Positions 34,058-43,849 of a stretch of 64,000 bases of DNA are shown piece after piece. This DNA is from DASQMT01 sp963839615 (GTDB lineage Bacteria; Actinomycetota; Thermoleophilia; Solirubrobacterales; Solirubrobacteraceae): contig CAWIVY010000010.1 of the NCBI GenBank assembly GCA_963839615.1, forward strand, positions 682,001 through 746,000. The letters are read 5' to 3'. The stretch's first letter is position 1, and every line of letters starts with the position of its first letter. A program made the translations under genes and the position numbers. A model generated the notes under the pieces. It was not told where the DNA came from. It did not search any database and saw only the letters and a list, made by a program, of their open reading frames with translations.

Positions 34058-34881
34058 CAGGCCTCCACCGGCGACTCGGCGGACTCGACGTGCTCGACGG
34101 GCTTGTTCGTCGCGTTGTGCACGCGGTCGACGAGTTTGTCGGCCACCCAGGCCGAGCGGTTCGAGGGCAGGGTCGAGATCACGATGTCGGAGATGTGGAA
34201 GAACTGGACCGCGTTCATCGTCGCGGCGTAGGGATCGGGGTCGCCGATCATGCCGGCCGCGACGATCTTGTCCTCGGCGAGCGAGGCGAGCAGCTTCTCG
34301 AGCCGCTCGCGCGCGGCCTGGACCGCGCGGCCGTCGCCGTCGTCCTGCGGCACGACGATGATGAAGCGGCGCGGGCCGGACTCGGCGAGCTTCTCGAGCC
34401 GGTCGACGAGATCCTGACCCGCAGCGGTCTGATTCGCGACCACGAGCGTCACGTCGAACGGGAGCCCCTCGCGCGCCAGGTCGACGACCACGTGGTTGAC
34501 CGGCAGACCCGTCTCGGCCTCGAGCGCCTCGATCAGGTCGCGCTTCATCCAGCCCGAGGACTGGGCCGGCAGCGTCGAGACGATGATCTCGCTGATCCCG
34601 TGATCGGCGATCGCGTCCTTGGCGGCGTTGAGCGGGTCGCCGTCGCCGACCTCGCCGGAGCCGTCGATGCCCTCCTCGCGCATGAACGCGAGCGCCAGGT
34701 CGACGCGGACCTGCGCGGAGTCGCGCACCGCCTCGTCGTAGATCACGTTGCCGTGGCGCGGGCGCGTCATCGGGACGACGACGTGGAAGCGCGCGTCGCC
34801 CTGCGCATGGCGCTCGCGCACCGCATCGAGCAGCTTCTCGCCGCCGATCGTCTCGTTCGCCAGGACGAGGATCTCAGCCAT
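34057..34881 (-). CDS. Tandem universal-stress-like protein within the oxidase operon
   Basis: A 274-residue protein made of two USP-like halves. The first (1-140) begins ILVLANETIGGEKLL and ends with EIIVSTLPAQSSGWMKRDL; the second (about 145-265) begins FDVTLVVANQTAAGQ and ends with DIVISTLPSNRSAWVADKL. Neither carries a clear G-x2-G-x9-G-[ST] ATP signature, so it may not bind ATP in the usual way. It lies between coxA and ctaE with a TGATG overlap to ctaE, so it is co-translated with oxidase subunits. Confidence 0.7.
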   Translation of the reverse strand: MAEILVLANETIGGEKLLDAVRERHAQGDARFHVVVPMTRPRHGNVIYDEAVRDSAQVRVDLALAFMREEGIDGSGEVGDGDPLNAAKDAIADHGISEIIVSTLPAQSSGWMKRDLIEALEAETGLPVNHVVVDLAREGLPFDVTLVVANQTAAGQDLVDRLEKLAESGPRRFIIVVPQDDGDGRAVQAARERLEKLLASLAEDKIVAAGMIGDPDPYAATMNAVQFFHISDIVISTLPSNRSAWVADKLVDRVHNATNKPVEHVESAESPVEA

Positions 34882-34887
34882 CTCGAC

Positions 34888-36819
34888 TCACTCCCGGCTC
34901 GTGTCCCCGGCCGCGACGGCCGGTTGCGGTCTGGCGGCCTCCTCGCCGGCGGGCCGGAAGATGCCGTGGACCGCGCCCGGCACGCCGTACTCGTACGGCC
35001 CGCCGACGACGGTCGGCACGTGGTCGAAGTTGAAGATCGGCGGCGGCGAGGAGACCTGCCACTCGAGCGTCAGCGCGCGCCACGGGTTGGCCTCAGCGCG
35101 GGCGCCGGTGCGCCACGAGGAGACCATGTTGTAGACGAAGACCAGCGTCGAGAGCCCGAGCACGAACGATGCCAGCGAGATCATCAGGTTCCAGGTCGCG
35201 AACTGCTCGGGGTAGTCGGCCACGCGGCGCGGCATGCCCTGGATGCCGATCACATGCATCGGCCCGAAGGTGAGGTTGAACGAGACGAACGTCAGCCAGA
35301 AGTGCAGCCTGCCGAGCCGGTCGTCGAACATCCGCCCCGTCATCTTCGGGAACCAGTAGTAGACGCCCGCGAAGATCGTGAACAGCGAGCCGCCGTAGAG
35401 CACGTAGTGGATGTGGGCGACGATGAAGTACGTGTCCGAGACGTGGATCGTGATCGGCAGCATCGCGAGCATCACGCCGGATATCCCGCCGAGCGTGAAC
35501 ATCGTCAGGAAGCCGAGCGCGAACAGCATCGGCGTGTCCAGGTGCAGCACCCCGCGCCACAGCGTCGCCAGCCAGGAGAAGATCTTGATCCCGGTCGGGA
35601 CCGCGATGATCGCCGTCGTGACCATCATCGGTATCCGGATCCAGCTCTGCATGCCGGAGACGAACATGTGGTGCGCCCAGACGGTGAACCCGAGCAGCAC
35701 GATGGCCAGCAGCGAGAAGGCCATCATGCGGTAGCCGAAGATCGGCTTTCGCGCCTTCACCGACAGCACCTCGGAGATGATCCCGAAGCCCGGCAGCATC
35801 ATGATGTAGACCGCCGGGTGCGAGTAGAACCAGAAGACGTGCTGGTACATCAGGACGTCGCCCGCCCGCTCCGGAACGAAGAAGTTGAAGCCGAGCGCGT
35901 AGTCGAGCAGGACGAAGAACTGCGACGCCGCCACGAACGGCGTGGCGATGACGACCAGCAGCGAGGTCGAGAAGTTCGCCCACACCAGCAGCGGCATGCG
36001 CCAGAAGCTCATCCCCGGCGCACGCATCGTGATGATCGTCACGAGGAAGTTCAGCGCGGTCGCGATCGAGGACGCGCCCGCGAACTGGACGCCGATCGTG
36101 AAGAAAAGCTGTCCCATCGGCACCGACGTCGACAGCGGCGCGTATGCCGTCCAGCCCGTCGCGAACGACCCGCCCGGCGCGAAGAACGACGCGGTCATCA
36201 TCGTGCCCGCGACCGGGAGCATCCAGTACGACAGCGCGTTCAGGCGCGGGAACGCCATGTCCGGCGCGCCGATCATCAGCGGCAGGACGTAGTTCGCCAG
36301 GCCGGCGAAGACCGGGATGATGAACAGGAAGATCATCAGCGACGCGTGGACGCTGAAGAGCCCGTTGTAGGCGTTGGAGTCGACGAACTGCGCGCCCGGC
36401 GCCGCCAGCTCGGCGCGCACGAGCATCGCCAGCAGGCCGCCCACGAGCATGAAGAAGAACGAGGTGACGACGTACTGGATGCCGATCACCTTGTGGTCGG
36501 TGTTGACGCGGAAGTAGTCGCGCCAGCCTGTCGCCCCGTGGCTCGAGTGGTCCTCGGGCCGGGTCGGGCGCCCTGAGGCCCAGTAGAACCAGTAGTCGAA
36601 CGCCCCGAGGCCGACGAGGAAGAACAGCGGCGCGGCGATCAGGGAGACGATCAGGACCGCGTCCTGCCAGGCGGCGTCCCACCCGTCGGCGCCGTCGAAC
36701 GGCGTCGAGAAGCCGTAGGCCAGGCGGATCACGGTCACCAGCGCGGCGGAGAACAGCACGCCGGCGAGAACGTAGGCCCCGGCCCGGTACCAGCCCGGGG
36801 CGCGCAGGTTGGCGGTCAT
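34888..36819 (-). CDS. ctaD: Cytochrome c oxidase subunit I, A2-type (YSHPAV)
   Basis: A 643-residue haem-copper oxidase core. Haem ligands appear in SVHASLMIF and VAHIHYVLYG, the CuB His pair in VWAHHMF, and the cross-link region reads WFYSHPAVYIMMLPGFG. The Glu of the GHPEV signature is replaced: YSHPxV is the A2-type motif, where Tyr/Ser are thought to do the proton-channel job of that Glu. An N-terminal extension (about 1-100) adds two membrane helices. ATG 36819, 14 bp after subunit II. This is the catalytic subunit of a terminal oxidase in the cytoplasmic membrane. Confidence 0.93.
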   Translation of the reverse strand: MTANLRAPGWYRAGAYVLAGVLFSAALVTVIRLAYGFSTPFDGADGWDAAWQDAVLIVSLIAAPLFFLVGLGAFDYWFYWASGRPTRPEDHSSHGATGWRDYFRVNTDHKVIGIQYVVTSFFFMLVGGLLAMLVRAELAAPGAQFVDSNAYNGLFSVHASLMIFLFIIPVFAGLANYVLPLMIGAPDMAFPRLNALSYWMLPVAGTMMTASFFAPGGSFATGWTAYAPLSTSVPMGQLFFTIGVQFAGASSIATALNFLVTIITMRAPGMSFWRMPLLVWANFSTSLLVVIATPFVAASQFFVLLDYALGFNFFVPERAGDVLMYQHVFWFYSHPAVYIMMLPGFGIISEVLSVKARKPIFGYRMMAFSLLAIVLLGFTVWAHHMFVSGMQSWIRIPMMVTTAIIAVPTGIKIFSWLATLWRGVLHLDTPMLFALGFLTMFTLGGISGVMLAMLPITIHVSDTYFIVAHIHYVLYGGSLFTIFAGVYYWFPKMTGRMFDDRLGRLHFWLTFVSFNLTFGPMHVIGIQGMPRRVADYPEQFATWNLMISLASFVLGLSTLVFVYNMVSSWRTGARAEANPWRALTLEWQVSSPPPIFNFDHVPTVVGGPYEYGVPGAVHGIFRPAGEEAARPQPAVAAGDTSRE

Positions 36820-36832
36820 CGGCGTCCCTTCA

Positions 36833-37906
36833 TCACTTCGTCACCTCAGCAAGGTACTTCACGAGCGCGTCGAGCTCTGCCGGTTGCAGCGTGTCGCCGT
36901 AGTTCGGCGGCATCAGCCCGTCCGAGAAGCCCTCGGTGACCTCCGCGGAGGGGTCGACGATCGACTCCTCGATGAACGCCTCGTCCTTGTCCGGGAGCTC
37001 GTCGTCGAGTGAGGGGCCGACGCCGCCGGCCGTGCCTGCGTCCGCCAGCGCGTGGCACGAGCCGCAGCCCGCGTCCGTGAAGACCGTCTTGCCGTCGGGC
37101 GCGCCGCCGCCGCCGGTCTCCTCGTCGGCCCCCGCGCCGCCCTCGCCGCCGCCCGTGCCGCCCGCGGCGCGGTCCTTCAGCCAGCCGTCGAACTCGGCCT
37201 GGTCGACGACGTGCGCGGTCTGGCGCATCGCGGCATGCCCGAGCCCGCACAGCTCCGCGCAGACGACGGGGTACTCGCCGTTGGTCTTGGGCGTGATGCG
37301 CAGGTGCGTGTCGATCCCCGGCACCGCGTCGATCTTCATGCGGAAGGCGGGCACCCAGAAGTCGTGGATCACGTCGAGCGACTGCACCGTGAAGTTCACC
37401 GGCTTGTCGCGCGGGACGTAGAGCTGGGGTGAGGTGACGTCCTTGCCCGACGCGTCCTTGTAGTGGAACGTCCAGGTGAACTGCTCGCCGACCACGCGGA
37501 CCTCCAGCGAGTCCGCCTTGGCCTCCTCGATGTCGGTCAGCGCGACGTAGGAGTAGGAGCAGAGGCCGACGAGGATGATCGCCGGGATCGCGGTCCAGAT
37601 GATCTCGAGCCGCGTGTTGCCGTGGATCGGCGGGCCGTCCATGAGCTCCTGGCCCGGCTTCATCCGGTAGCGCCAGACGCAGTACAGGACGACCACCATC
37701 ACGAGCACGAAGACAGGGACGGAGAAGATGATCAGGACGTCCCAGACCGTGTCGACGGTCTCTGCCTGCGTCGAGGCCTGGGTCGGGAACCAGTCGATCG
37801 CGAGGCCGAGGGCGATCCCGATCAGGGACGCGATCAGGCCGATAGCCAGCAGCTCCTTCAGGTGGCTGCGGCTCTCCTCGCTCGTATTGATCTCCTCGCT
37901 GCCCAT
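36833..37906 (-). CDS. ctaC: Cytochrome c oxidase subunit II with fused cytochrome c domain (caa3-type)
   Basis: A 357-residue protein. Two membrane helices (about 20-40, 55-78), then a CuA cupredoxin domain with WTFHYKD and CAELCGLGHAAM, then a Gly/Glu linker and a cytochrome c domain with CGSCH (about 277-281) and MPPNYGDT. The fusion makes it caa3-type. ATG 37906 is preceded by GGAGAG. First gene of the string coxB-coxA-USP-ctaE-small-ctaG, with an AraC-type regulator 86 bp upstream on the same strand. Confidence 0.94.
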   Translation of the reverse strand: MGSEEINTSEESRSHLKELLAIGLIASLIGIALGLAIDWFPTQASTQAETVDTVWDVLIIFSVPVFVLVMVVVLYCVWRYRMKPGQELMDGPPIHGNTRLEIIWTAIPAIILVGLCSYSYVALTDIEEAKADSLEVRVVGEQFTWTFHYKDASGKDVTSPQLYVPRDKPVNFTVQSLDVIHDFWVPAFRMKIDAVPGIDTHLRITPKTNGEYPVVCAELCGLGHAAMRQTAHVVDQAEFDGWLKDRAAGGTGGGEGGAGADEETGGGGAPDGKTVFTDAGCGSCHALADAGTAGGVGPSLDDELPDKDEAFIEESIVDPSAEVTEGFSDGLMPPNYGDTLQPAELDALVKYLAEVTK

Positions 37907-37992
37907 CAGCTCTCCGGACCCATGGACGCGGCAAGTTACCGAAGTGCCGGGACGGAGGGAACCGATGCCGCCCGCGGCGGTCAGAGCGTGGC

Positions 37993-38379
37993 CTAGGCGG
38001 CCAGGCCCCGCATGCCGCCGGCGGCGCGGTAGTCCGACGGCGCGACGCCCTTCTCGCGCCGGAACGCCTTGGCGAACTGGGCCGGCTGGCGATAGCCGAC
38101 GCGGTTGGCGACCTCGCGCACGGTCACGCCGCGCCGCGCGAGCATCTCGGCGGCCCGGTCCATCCGGACGCGCGTGAGGTGCTCGCGGAAGGTCGTGTTG
38201 CCGACCTCTGCGTAGACGCGCTGCAGCTGGCGGCGCGAGGAGGCCACGCGGCGGGCGATCAGGTCGAGCGAGAGGTCGGCGGCGTACTCGCGCTCGACGA
38301 TCGCCGTCGCGTCGGCGTAGAGGCTGGAGCGCAGCTCGACTGTTGCGGCACGTTGCGAGGTCACGGAAGGATTACGCAC
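37993..38379 (-). CDS. AraC-type DNA-binding protein without effector domain
   Basis: A 128-residue protein consisting of an AraC/XylS double helix-turn-helix (about 25-120; LSLDLIARRVASSRRQLQRV, VTVREVANRVGYRQPAQFAKAFRRE). There is no sensor domain, so regulation would come through level or partner protein. It sits just upstream of the A2 oxidase genes on the same strand, so it may regulate or be co-transcribed with them. GTG 38379. Confidence 0.85.
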   Translation of the reverse strand: MRNPSVTSQRAATVELRSSLYADATAIVEREYAADLSLDLIARRVASSRRQLQRVYAEVGNTTFREHLTRVRMDRAAEMLARRGVTVREVANRVGYRQPAQFAKAFRREKGVAPSDYRAAGGMRGLAA

Positions 38380-38503
38380 CCGGGCGGCCGAAGGATGGGC
38401 CTAGACCGGTCGTTGGCGCGTTGCCGCTACTCTGCGCCACCGCTGCCGCCATCGGTAGGCTTGTGCCGATCGTCGCATTCTACGAGCTCGGAAGGTGAAC
38501 CAC

Positions 38504-38926
38504 ATGCAGGTGCGGGACGGGATGAGCACGAGGGTGCTGACCGTGGGGCCGGGACACACGCTCCGCCAGGCGGCGACGCAGATGGCCGAGCGCGGAGTGG
38601 GAGCGGCGGTCGTGATCGATCCCGAGGGCATGGGACCGGGCATCGTCACCGAGCGCGACCTCCTGATCTCGCTGGGGCGCGGCGAGGATCCCGACACCGA
38701 GAAGGTCTCCGACCACCTGACGTCCGACCTGGTCTTCGCAGGGCCGGACTGGTCGCTCGAGCAGGCGGCGGTCGCGATGGTGCGCGGCGGCTTCCGCCAC
38801 CTGATCGTGATCGAGAACGGCGAGACGTCGGGAATCCTCTCCGTGCGCGACATCGTGCGCTGCTGGACCGACGACGGCGCCAGCTGCGAGCTGCCGCAGC
38901 CGCCCGGGCTCGCGCGCGCCTCGTAG
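38504..38926 (+). CDS. CBS-domain pair protein
   Basis: A 140-residue CBS-pair protein. MQVRDGMSTRVLTVGPGHTL opens the first motif, GPGIVTERDLL closes it, and the second is FRHLIVIENGETSGILSVRD. ATG 38504 is chosen because GGAAGG lies 8 nt upstream; a GTG at 38495 overlaps that site. Function unknown; CBS pairs usually bind adenosine nucleotides. Monocistronic between divergent and convergent neighbours. Confidence 0.85.
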   Translation: MQVRDGMSTRVLTVGPGHTLRQAATQMAERGVGAAVVIDPEGMGPGIVTERDLLISLGRGEDPDTEKVSDHLTSDLVFAGPDWSLEQAAVAMVRGGFRHLIVIENGETSGILSVRDIVRCWTDDGASCELPQPPGLARAS

Positions 38927-39062
38927 CGCGGCCGACCGCGTTTGAGCCGCGCGCGTGGCGCCCCGTGGCGACCGGTGGCACGACGGCGCGCCCGACGTTC
39001 ACGCGCGCCTCGCGAGCCGCTACCGGCACCCCGGACTCTCCCTGAATGCGCCGTTCGCTGGC

Positions 39063-39085
39063 CTCCGCCAAGAACGCCGGCGGAG
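39063..39085 (-). terminator. Stem-loop after the A1-oxidase gene string
   Basis: CTCCGCC (39063-39069) pairs with GGCGGAG (39079-39085) across a 9-nt loop. It lies 2 bp beyond the stop codon of the last small membrane gene on the minus strand. No T tract follows, so it is only a candidate terminator. Confidence 0.4.
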
Positions 39086-39087
39086 AC

Positions 39088-39330
39088 CTAGTGCCCGTGG
39101 TGCTCGAGCGGGAGGTCCTCCATCTCCCGCCGGGCGTCGCGGATCCACGCGATCGCGGTCCCGACGAAGAGCAGCAGGCCGCCGACGACGAGGATGGTCG
39201 AGATCGTGATCCCGACGATCGCGATCGAAAGGCCGACCGCGTTGAGCACCGGCAGGATGCTCGGCGCCGGCATGTGGATCCGCTCGCCCGCGGGCGGCGC
39301 TTCCCGGCTGTCGTCGCGGCCGTCCGTCAT
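39088..39330 (-). CDS. Small two-helix membrane protein, oxidase-associated
   Basis: An 80-residue protein, ATG 39330 overlapping the preceding stop in ATGA. It has a short polar N-terminus and two hydrophobic segments (about 30-48 and 46-65; GLSIAIVGITISTILVVGGL), then a His/Glu tail (PLEHHGH). Its position at the end of the A1-oxidase string suggests a small subunit or subunit-IV-like protein. No firm family call. Confidence 0.55.
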   Translation of the reverse strand: MTDGRDDSREAPPAGERIHMPAPSILPVLNAVGLSIAIVGITISTILVVGGLLLFVGTAIAWIRDARREMEDLPLEHHGH

Positions 39331-39437
39331 TGCGTGTAGATCAGCGCCGCCACCCAGGTCATGGCGAACATGAAGAGCATGATCGCGATGACGACGAAGG
39401 CGGTCCGGAGGTTCTTGCGGGCTAGGCGGCGGTCCAT
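39327..39437 (-). CDS. 36-residue single-span membrane protein in the A1-oxidase string
   Basis: ATG 39437 to TGA 39327. The protein starts MDRRLARKNLRTAFVVIAIM and is one hydrophobic helix (VVIAIMLFMFAMTWVAALIY) ending in TQ. It lies 12 bp after the ctaB stop and is coupled (ATGA) to the following small gene, so it is very probably real. Small helices of this kind are common in oxidase operons. Function unknown. Confidence 0.6.
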   Translation of the reverse strand: MDRRLARKNLRTAFVVIAIMLFMFAMTWVAALIYTQ

Positions 39438-39449
39438 CGGGGCGGCAGT

Positions 39450-40361
<912 letters not shown>

Positions 40362-40366
40362 CGAGA

Positions 40367-42070
40367 TCACACGTGCGCCATCGGGCGTCCGGACTCGAAG
40401 CGCTGCGGCGCGCCCGACTGCTCCTCGACCTGGCGCCGGTAGTCCTTCATCGGCTCGACCGAGCGCACACGCGGCACGACGTCGAAGTTGTGCTCGGGCG
40501 GCGGCGACGACGTGAACCACTCGAGCGTGTTCGCCTTCCACGGGTCGGGCCCGGCGAGCGTGCCGTGCTTCAGCGAGCGCACCACGTTGATGATCGTGAT
40601 CAGCACGGCGAGCGCGATGATGAACGCGCCAATCGTCGAGATCAGGTTGTAGGCGTGCCAGCCGGAGTCGGACTGGTACTCGAAGATCCGCCGCGGCATG
40701 CCGCTCAGGCCCGCCGAGTGCTGGACCAGGAAGGTCGTGTGGAAGCCGATCAGCGTGAGCCAGAACGAGACCTTGCCCAGCCCCTCGGAGAGCATCCGCC
40801 CGGTCAGCTTCGGGAACCAGAAGTAGAGCGCCGAGAACATCGCGAACGCGCTGCCGCCGAAGGCGACGTAGTGCATGTGCGCGACCACGAAGTAGGTGTC
40901 GGTGAGCTGCCAGTCGACCGGGAAGACGGCGAGGAAGATGCCGGTGATGCCGCCGATCACGAACGTCCCGATGCCGCCGACGGCGTACAGCAGCGCGACG
41001 CGGAACTCGATCGTCCCGCGCCACAGCGTGGCGATCCAGTTGAAGATCTTCACGCCCGTGGGCACCGCGATCACGAAGCTCGAGAGCATGAAGAAGGCGA
41101 GCACGACCGTCGCGCTGGGCGTCGAGAACATGTGGTGGGCCCACACGAGCATGCCGAGGAAGGCGATCCCGGCGGTCGCGGCGGCGATCGCCTTGTAGCC
41201 GAAGATCGGCTTGCGCGCGAAGACCGGTATCACCTCGGAGAAGACGCCGAAGGCCGGCAGCACGAAGATGTAGACCTCTGGGTGGCCGAAGAACCAGAAC
41301 AGGTGCTGCCAGAGCAGCGCCGAGCCGCCCTCGGACGGGTCGAAGAAGTTCGTGCCGAAGTGCCGGTCGGTCAGCAGCATCGTGACCGTCGCGGTCAGCG
41401 ACGAGAGCGCCAGCACGATCAGGTACGAGTAGATCAGGATCGTCCAGACGAACAGCGGCAGCCGGCCCCAGCCCATGCCGGGGGCGCGCATGTTGTGGAT
41501 CGTCGCGATGAAGTTGACCGCGCCGAGCATCGACGAGAGGCCGGTGAGGTGCGCCATGAAGATCCACGCGTCCTGGCCGCCGCTGGGCGAGTACTGCTTC
41601 GTCGAGAGCGGCACGTAGGAGAACCAGCCGGCCTCCGGCGGCGTCCAGAACAGCGACGCGTACAGCGCCAGGCCGCCGAACAGGAACATCCAGTAAGACC
41701 AGGCGTTCAGGCGCGGGAAGGCGACGTCGCGCGCGCCGATCATCAGCGGCAGCAGGTAGTTCGCCAGGCCTGCCCACACCGGGACGACGACGAGGAAGAC
41801 CATCGTCGTGCCGTGCATGGTGAAGAGCTGGTTGTAGCGCTCGGGCGTCAGCAGCGTGTTCTCGGGCGCACCGAGCTGCACGCGCATCAGCAGCGCCTCG
41901 ACGCCGCCGAGCACGAAGAAGACCGCGACCGTCCAGAGGTAGAGGATCCCGATCCGCTTGTGGTCCGTCGTGGTGATCCACGAGGTCCAGCCGGTCGGCT
42001 TCGGCCGCACCTTGTCCGTGATGATCTCGGGTCCGGGGGCCCTGCGGCTGGGGGTTTCGGCTACGGCCAT
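40367..42070 (-). CDS. ctaD: Cytochrome c oxidase subunit I, A1-type (GHPEV)
   Basis: A 567-residue oxidase core. Haem ligands in TMHGTTMVF and VAHMHYVAFG, CuB pair in VWAHHMF, and the A1-type cross-link motif WFFGHPEVYIFVLPAFG with the channel Glu present. ATG 42070 is 3 bp after subunit II. It differs clearly from the other coxA of the locus (34888-36819), which has YSHPAV and extra N-terminal helices. Both are full length, so the strain carries two aa3-type enzymes of different subclass. Confidence 0.94.
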   Translation of the reverse strand: MAVAETPSRRAPGPEIITDKVRPKPTGWTSWITTTDHKRIGILYLWTVAVFFVLGGVEALLMRVQLGAPENTLLTPERYNQLFTMHGTTMVFLVVVPVWAGLANYLLPLMIGARDVAFPRLNAWSYWMFLFGGLALYASLFWTPPEAGWFSYVPLSTKQYSPSGGQDAWIFMAHLTGLSSMLGAVNFIATIHNMRAPGMGWGRLPLFVWTILIYSYLIVLALSSLTATVTMLLTDRHFGTNFFDPSEGGSALLWQHLFWFFGHPEVYIFVLPAFGVFSEVIPVFARKPIFGYKAIAAATAGIAFLGMLVWAHHMFSTPSATVVLAFFMLSSFVIAVPTGVKIFNWIATLWRGTIEFRVALLYAVGGIGTFVIGGITGIFLAVFPVDWQLTDTYFVVAHMHYVAFGGSAFAMFSALYFWFPKLTGRMLSEGLGKVSFWLTLIGFHTTFLVQHSAGLSGMPRRIFEYQSDSGWHAYNLISTIGAFIIALAVLITIINVVRSLKHGTLAGPDPWKANTLEWFTSSPPPEHNFDVVPRVRSVEPMKDYRRQVEEQSGAPQRFESGRPMAHV

Positions 42071-42073
42071 CGT

Positions 42074-42973
42074 CTATCCGGTCTCGCCGCTCGACTCGGT
42101 CTCGCCCTCGGTGCCCTCGAGCTTGTTGCGCTCCTCGGCGGCCGCCTTCTCGGCCGCCGCGATGTCCTCCGCCTGCCGGTCGTACCAGGCCTTCCACTCG
42201 TCGTAGGGCAGCCCGATCACGCGCGCGTACATGTTGGCGTGGTTGCGCCCGCACAGCTCGGCGCACTGGCCGGGCCACTCGCCCGCCTCGGTCACCTTGA
42301 ACCACGTCTTGTTCGTGTAGCCGGGCAGCGCGTCCATCTTGCCGCCCAGCTCGGGGATCCACCACGAGTGCTGCACGTCGTTCGAGCGGATGTCGAGCGT
42401 CACCGTCATCCCGACCGGCACGTACATGTTCGTGAACGAGTAGACCTTCTTGTCCTCGATCGACGGGTAGGCGAAGCGCCAGACGTACTGCATCCCGTCG
42501 ACGTCGATGTTCATCACCTCGCCCTTCGGGGGCGCCTCCTGGTCGGTCGACGCGAAGGCGGCGTTCGACGCCACGGGGTTGCCGTTGATGTCGATGTCCG
42601 ACGCCGCGGGGTTCTTGATCCCGGGCAGCATCACGAAGGTCGCGACCGTCAGGAAGACGAGGATCACGGCGGCGCCGACGGTCCAGCCGATCTCCAGCCG
42701 CGTGTTGCCGTGGATCTGCGCGGCGACCCGGCCCTTGCGCGCGCGGTACTTGAACATGCAGTAGATCAGCACGCCCTCGACGCCGACGAACACGATCACG
42801 GCGATCACGAGCACGATCAGGTAGAGCGTCTGGGTGTCCTCGGCCTGCTTGGATCCGCCTCCCGCCTCGGGCAGGATCAGCCCCGCCGCGGCCGGGAATG
42901 CGGTGATCAACAGCGCCAGCAGAGCGGGCGCGAGCGCGCGCCGCACGAGGGTCTGAAGGCGGGACCGGGCCAT
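42074..42973 (-). CDS. ctaC: Cytochrome c oxidase subunit II
   Basis: A 299-residue protein. ATG 42973 gives a signal peptide (LAPALLALLITAFPAAAG); GTG 43015, overlapping the stop of the enoyl-CoA hydratase gene, is an alternative. Two membrane helices follow (about 55-80, 100-125), then a CuA domain with YVWRFAYPS and CAELCGRNHANM. There is no cytochrome c domain, unlike the other subunit II. The C-terminal 40 residues are a charged Glu-rich tail. Confidence 0.92.
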   Translation of the reverse strand: MARSRLQTLVRRALAPALLALLITAFPAAAGLILPEAGGGSKQAEDTQTLYLIVLVIAVIVFVGVEGVLIYCMFKYRARKGRVAAQIHGNTRLEIGWTVGAAVILVFLTVATFVMLPGIKNPAASDIDINGNPVASNAAFASTDQEAPPKGEVMNIDVDGMQYVWRFAYPSIEDKKVYSFTNMYVPVGMTVTLDIRSNDVQHSWWIPELGGKMDALPGYTNKTWFKVTEAGEWPGQCAELCGRNHANMYARVIGLPYDEWKAWYDRQAEDIAAAEKAAAEERNKLEGTEGETESSGETG

Positions 42974-43011
42974 CGGGCAGCGCAGTGTATTGCTTGTCCG
43001 GGCGGGACCAC

Positions 43012-43827
43012 TCACTTGCCGTTGAACCGCGCCGCGCGCTTCTCCAGGAAGGCCAGCACGCCCTCCCCGAAGTCCTCCGATCCGGCCATCTCCTGCTGCA
43101 GCGACGCCTCCAGCTCGAGCTGCTCGTCGAGCCCCGCGTAGACGCGCGCGTTGAGCTGCTCCTTGGCGGCGGCGTAGGCGCGCGTCGGGCCGGTCGCGAG
43201 CTGCTCGGCGAGCGCGTCGACCTCCGCGTCGAACGAGTCGGCGGCGACCAGCCGGTCGACGAGCCCCCAGGCCCGCCCCTGTGCGGCCGGCACGCGCTCG
43301 CCCAGCATCGCCATCTCGGCCGCGCGCCCCGCCCCGGCGCGCGCCGGCACGAACACCGACGAGCCGCCGTCGGGCGCGAGGCCGATGTTGACGAAGGCGA
43401 GCAGGAAGTAGGCCGTGTCGGCGGCGAGCACAAGGTCGCAGGCCAGCGCCAGCGAGCAGCCGATCCCGACCGCCGGGCCGTTCACGGCCGCGAGCACCGG
43501 CTTGGGCATCCGGCGGACGCCGGTGATGATCGGGTGATAGCGCTCACGCAGGGCCGTGCCGACGTCGGGATGTCCCTCGGGCGTCGGGTCGAAGCCGGCG
43601 CGCAGGTCCGCGCCGGAGGAGAAAGCGCGCCCGGCGCCGGTGATCGTCACGGCTCGGACACCGTCGTCGCCGGCGGCGAGCTCGACCGCGGCGAGCAGGT
43701 CGAAGCCCAGCTGCTTGTCCCAGGCGTTCATCCGCTCGGGCCGGTTGAGCTCGATCCGCAGCTCCGCTCCGTTGGACGCGCCGCGGCGCAGGGTGACCGT
43801 CTCGAGGTCGGGCAGGGTTGCGGCCAT
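43012..43827 (-). CDS. Enoyl-CoA hydratase/isomerase family protein
   Basis: A 271-residue crotonase-fold protein. RAFSSGADLRAG is the oxyanion-hole strand, VNGPAVGIGCSLALACDL the second, and IGLAPDGGSSVFVPARAG the active-site loop; this loop has Asp/Ser where fatty-acid hydratases have Glu, closer to PaaG-like isomerases. Substrate unknown. ATG 43827. Placed directly before subunit II of the A1 oxidase, with only a GTGA contact, but metabolically unrelated. Confidence 0.88.
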   Translation of the reverse strand: MAATLPDLETVTLRRGASNGAELRIELNRPERMNAWDKQLGFDLLAAVELAAGDDGVRAVTITGAGRAFSSGADLRAGFDPTPEGHPDVGTALRERYHPIITGVRRMPKPVLAAVNGPAVGIGCSLALACDLVLAADTAYFLLAFVNIGLAPDGGSSVFVPARAGAGRAAEMAMLGERVPAAQGRAWGLVDRLVAADSFDAEVDALAEQLATGPTRAYAAAKEQLNARVYAGLDEQLELEASLQQEMAGSEDFGEGVLAFLEKRAARFNGK

Positions 43828-43849
43828 CGCGGGACGTTACATTGGCCGC

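Noticed and set aside
34090..36576. Very long open frame antisense to the A2 oxidase subunit I
   Set aside because: High-GC codon bias opens the opposite strand; its translation is Arg/Asp/His-rich noise, while the oxidase strand has full family motifs.
42973..43015. TACACT as -10 box for subunit II
   Set aside because: No convincing -35 and position depends on which start is used; too weak to list.
40374..43433. Long open frame running through the A1 oxidase genes in another frame
   Set aside because: Only its final part (ctaB, 39450-40361) is real; the rest is a shadow of coxA and coxB.
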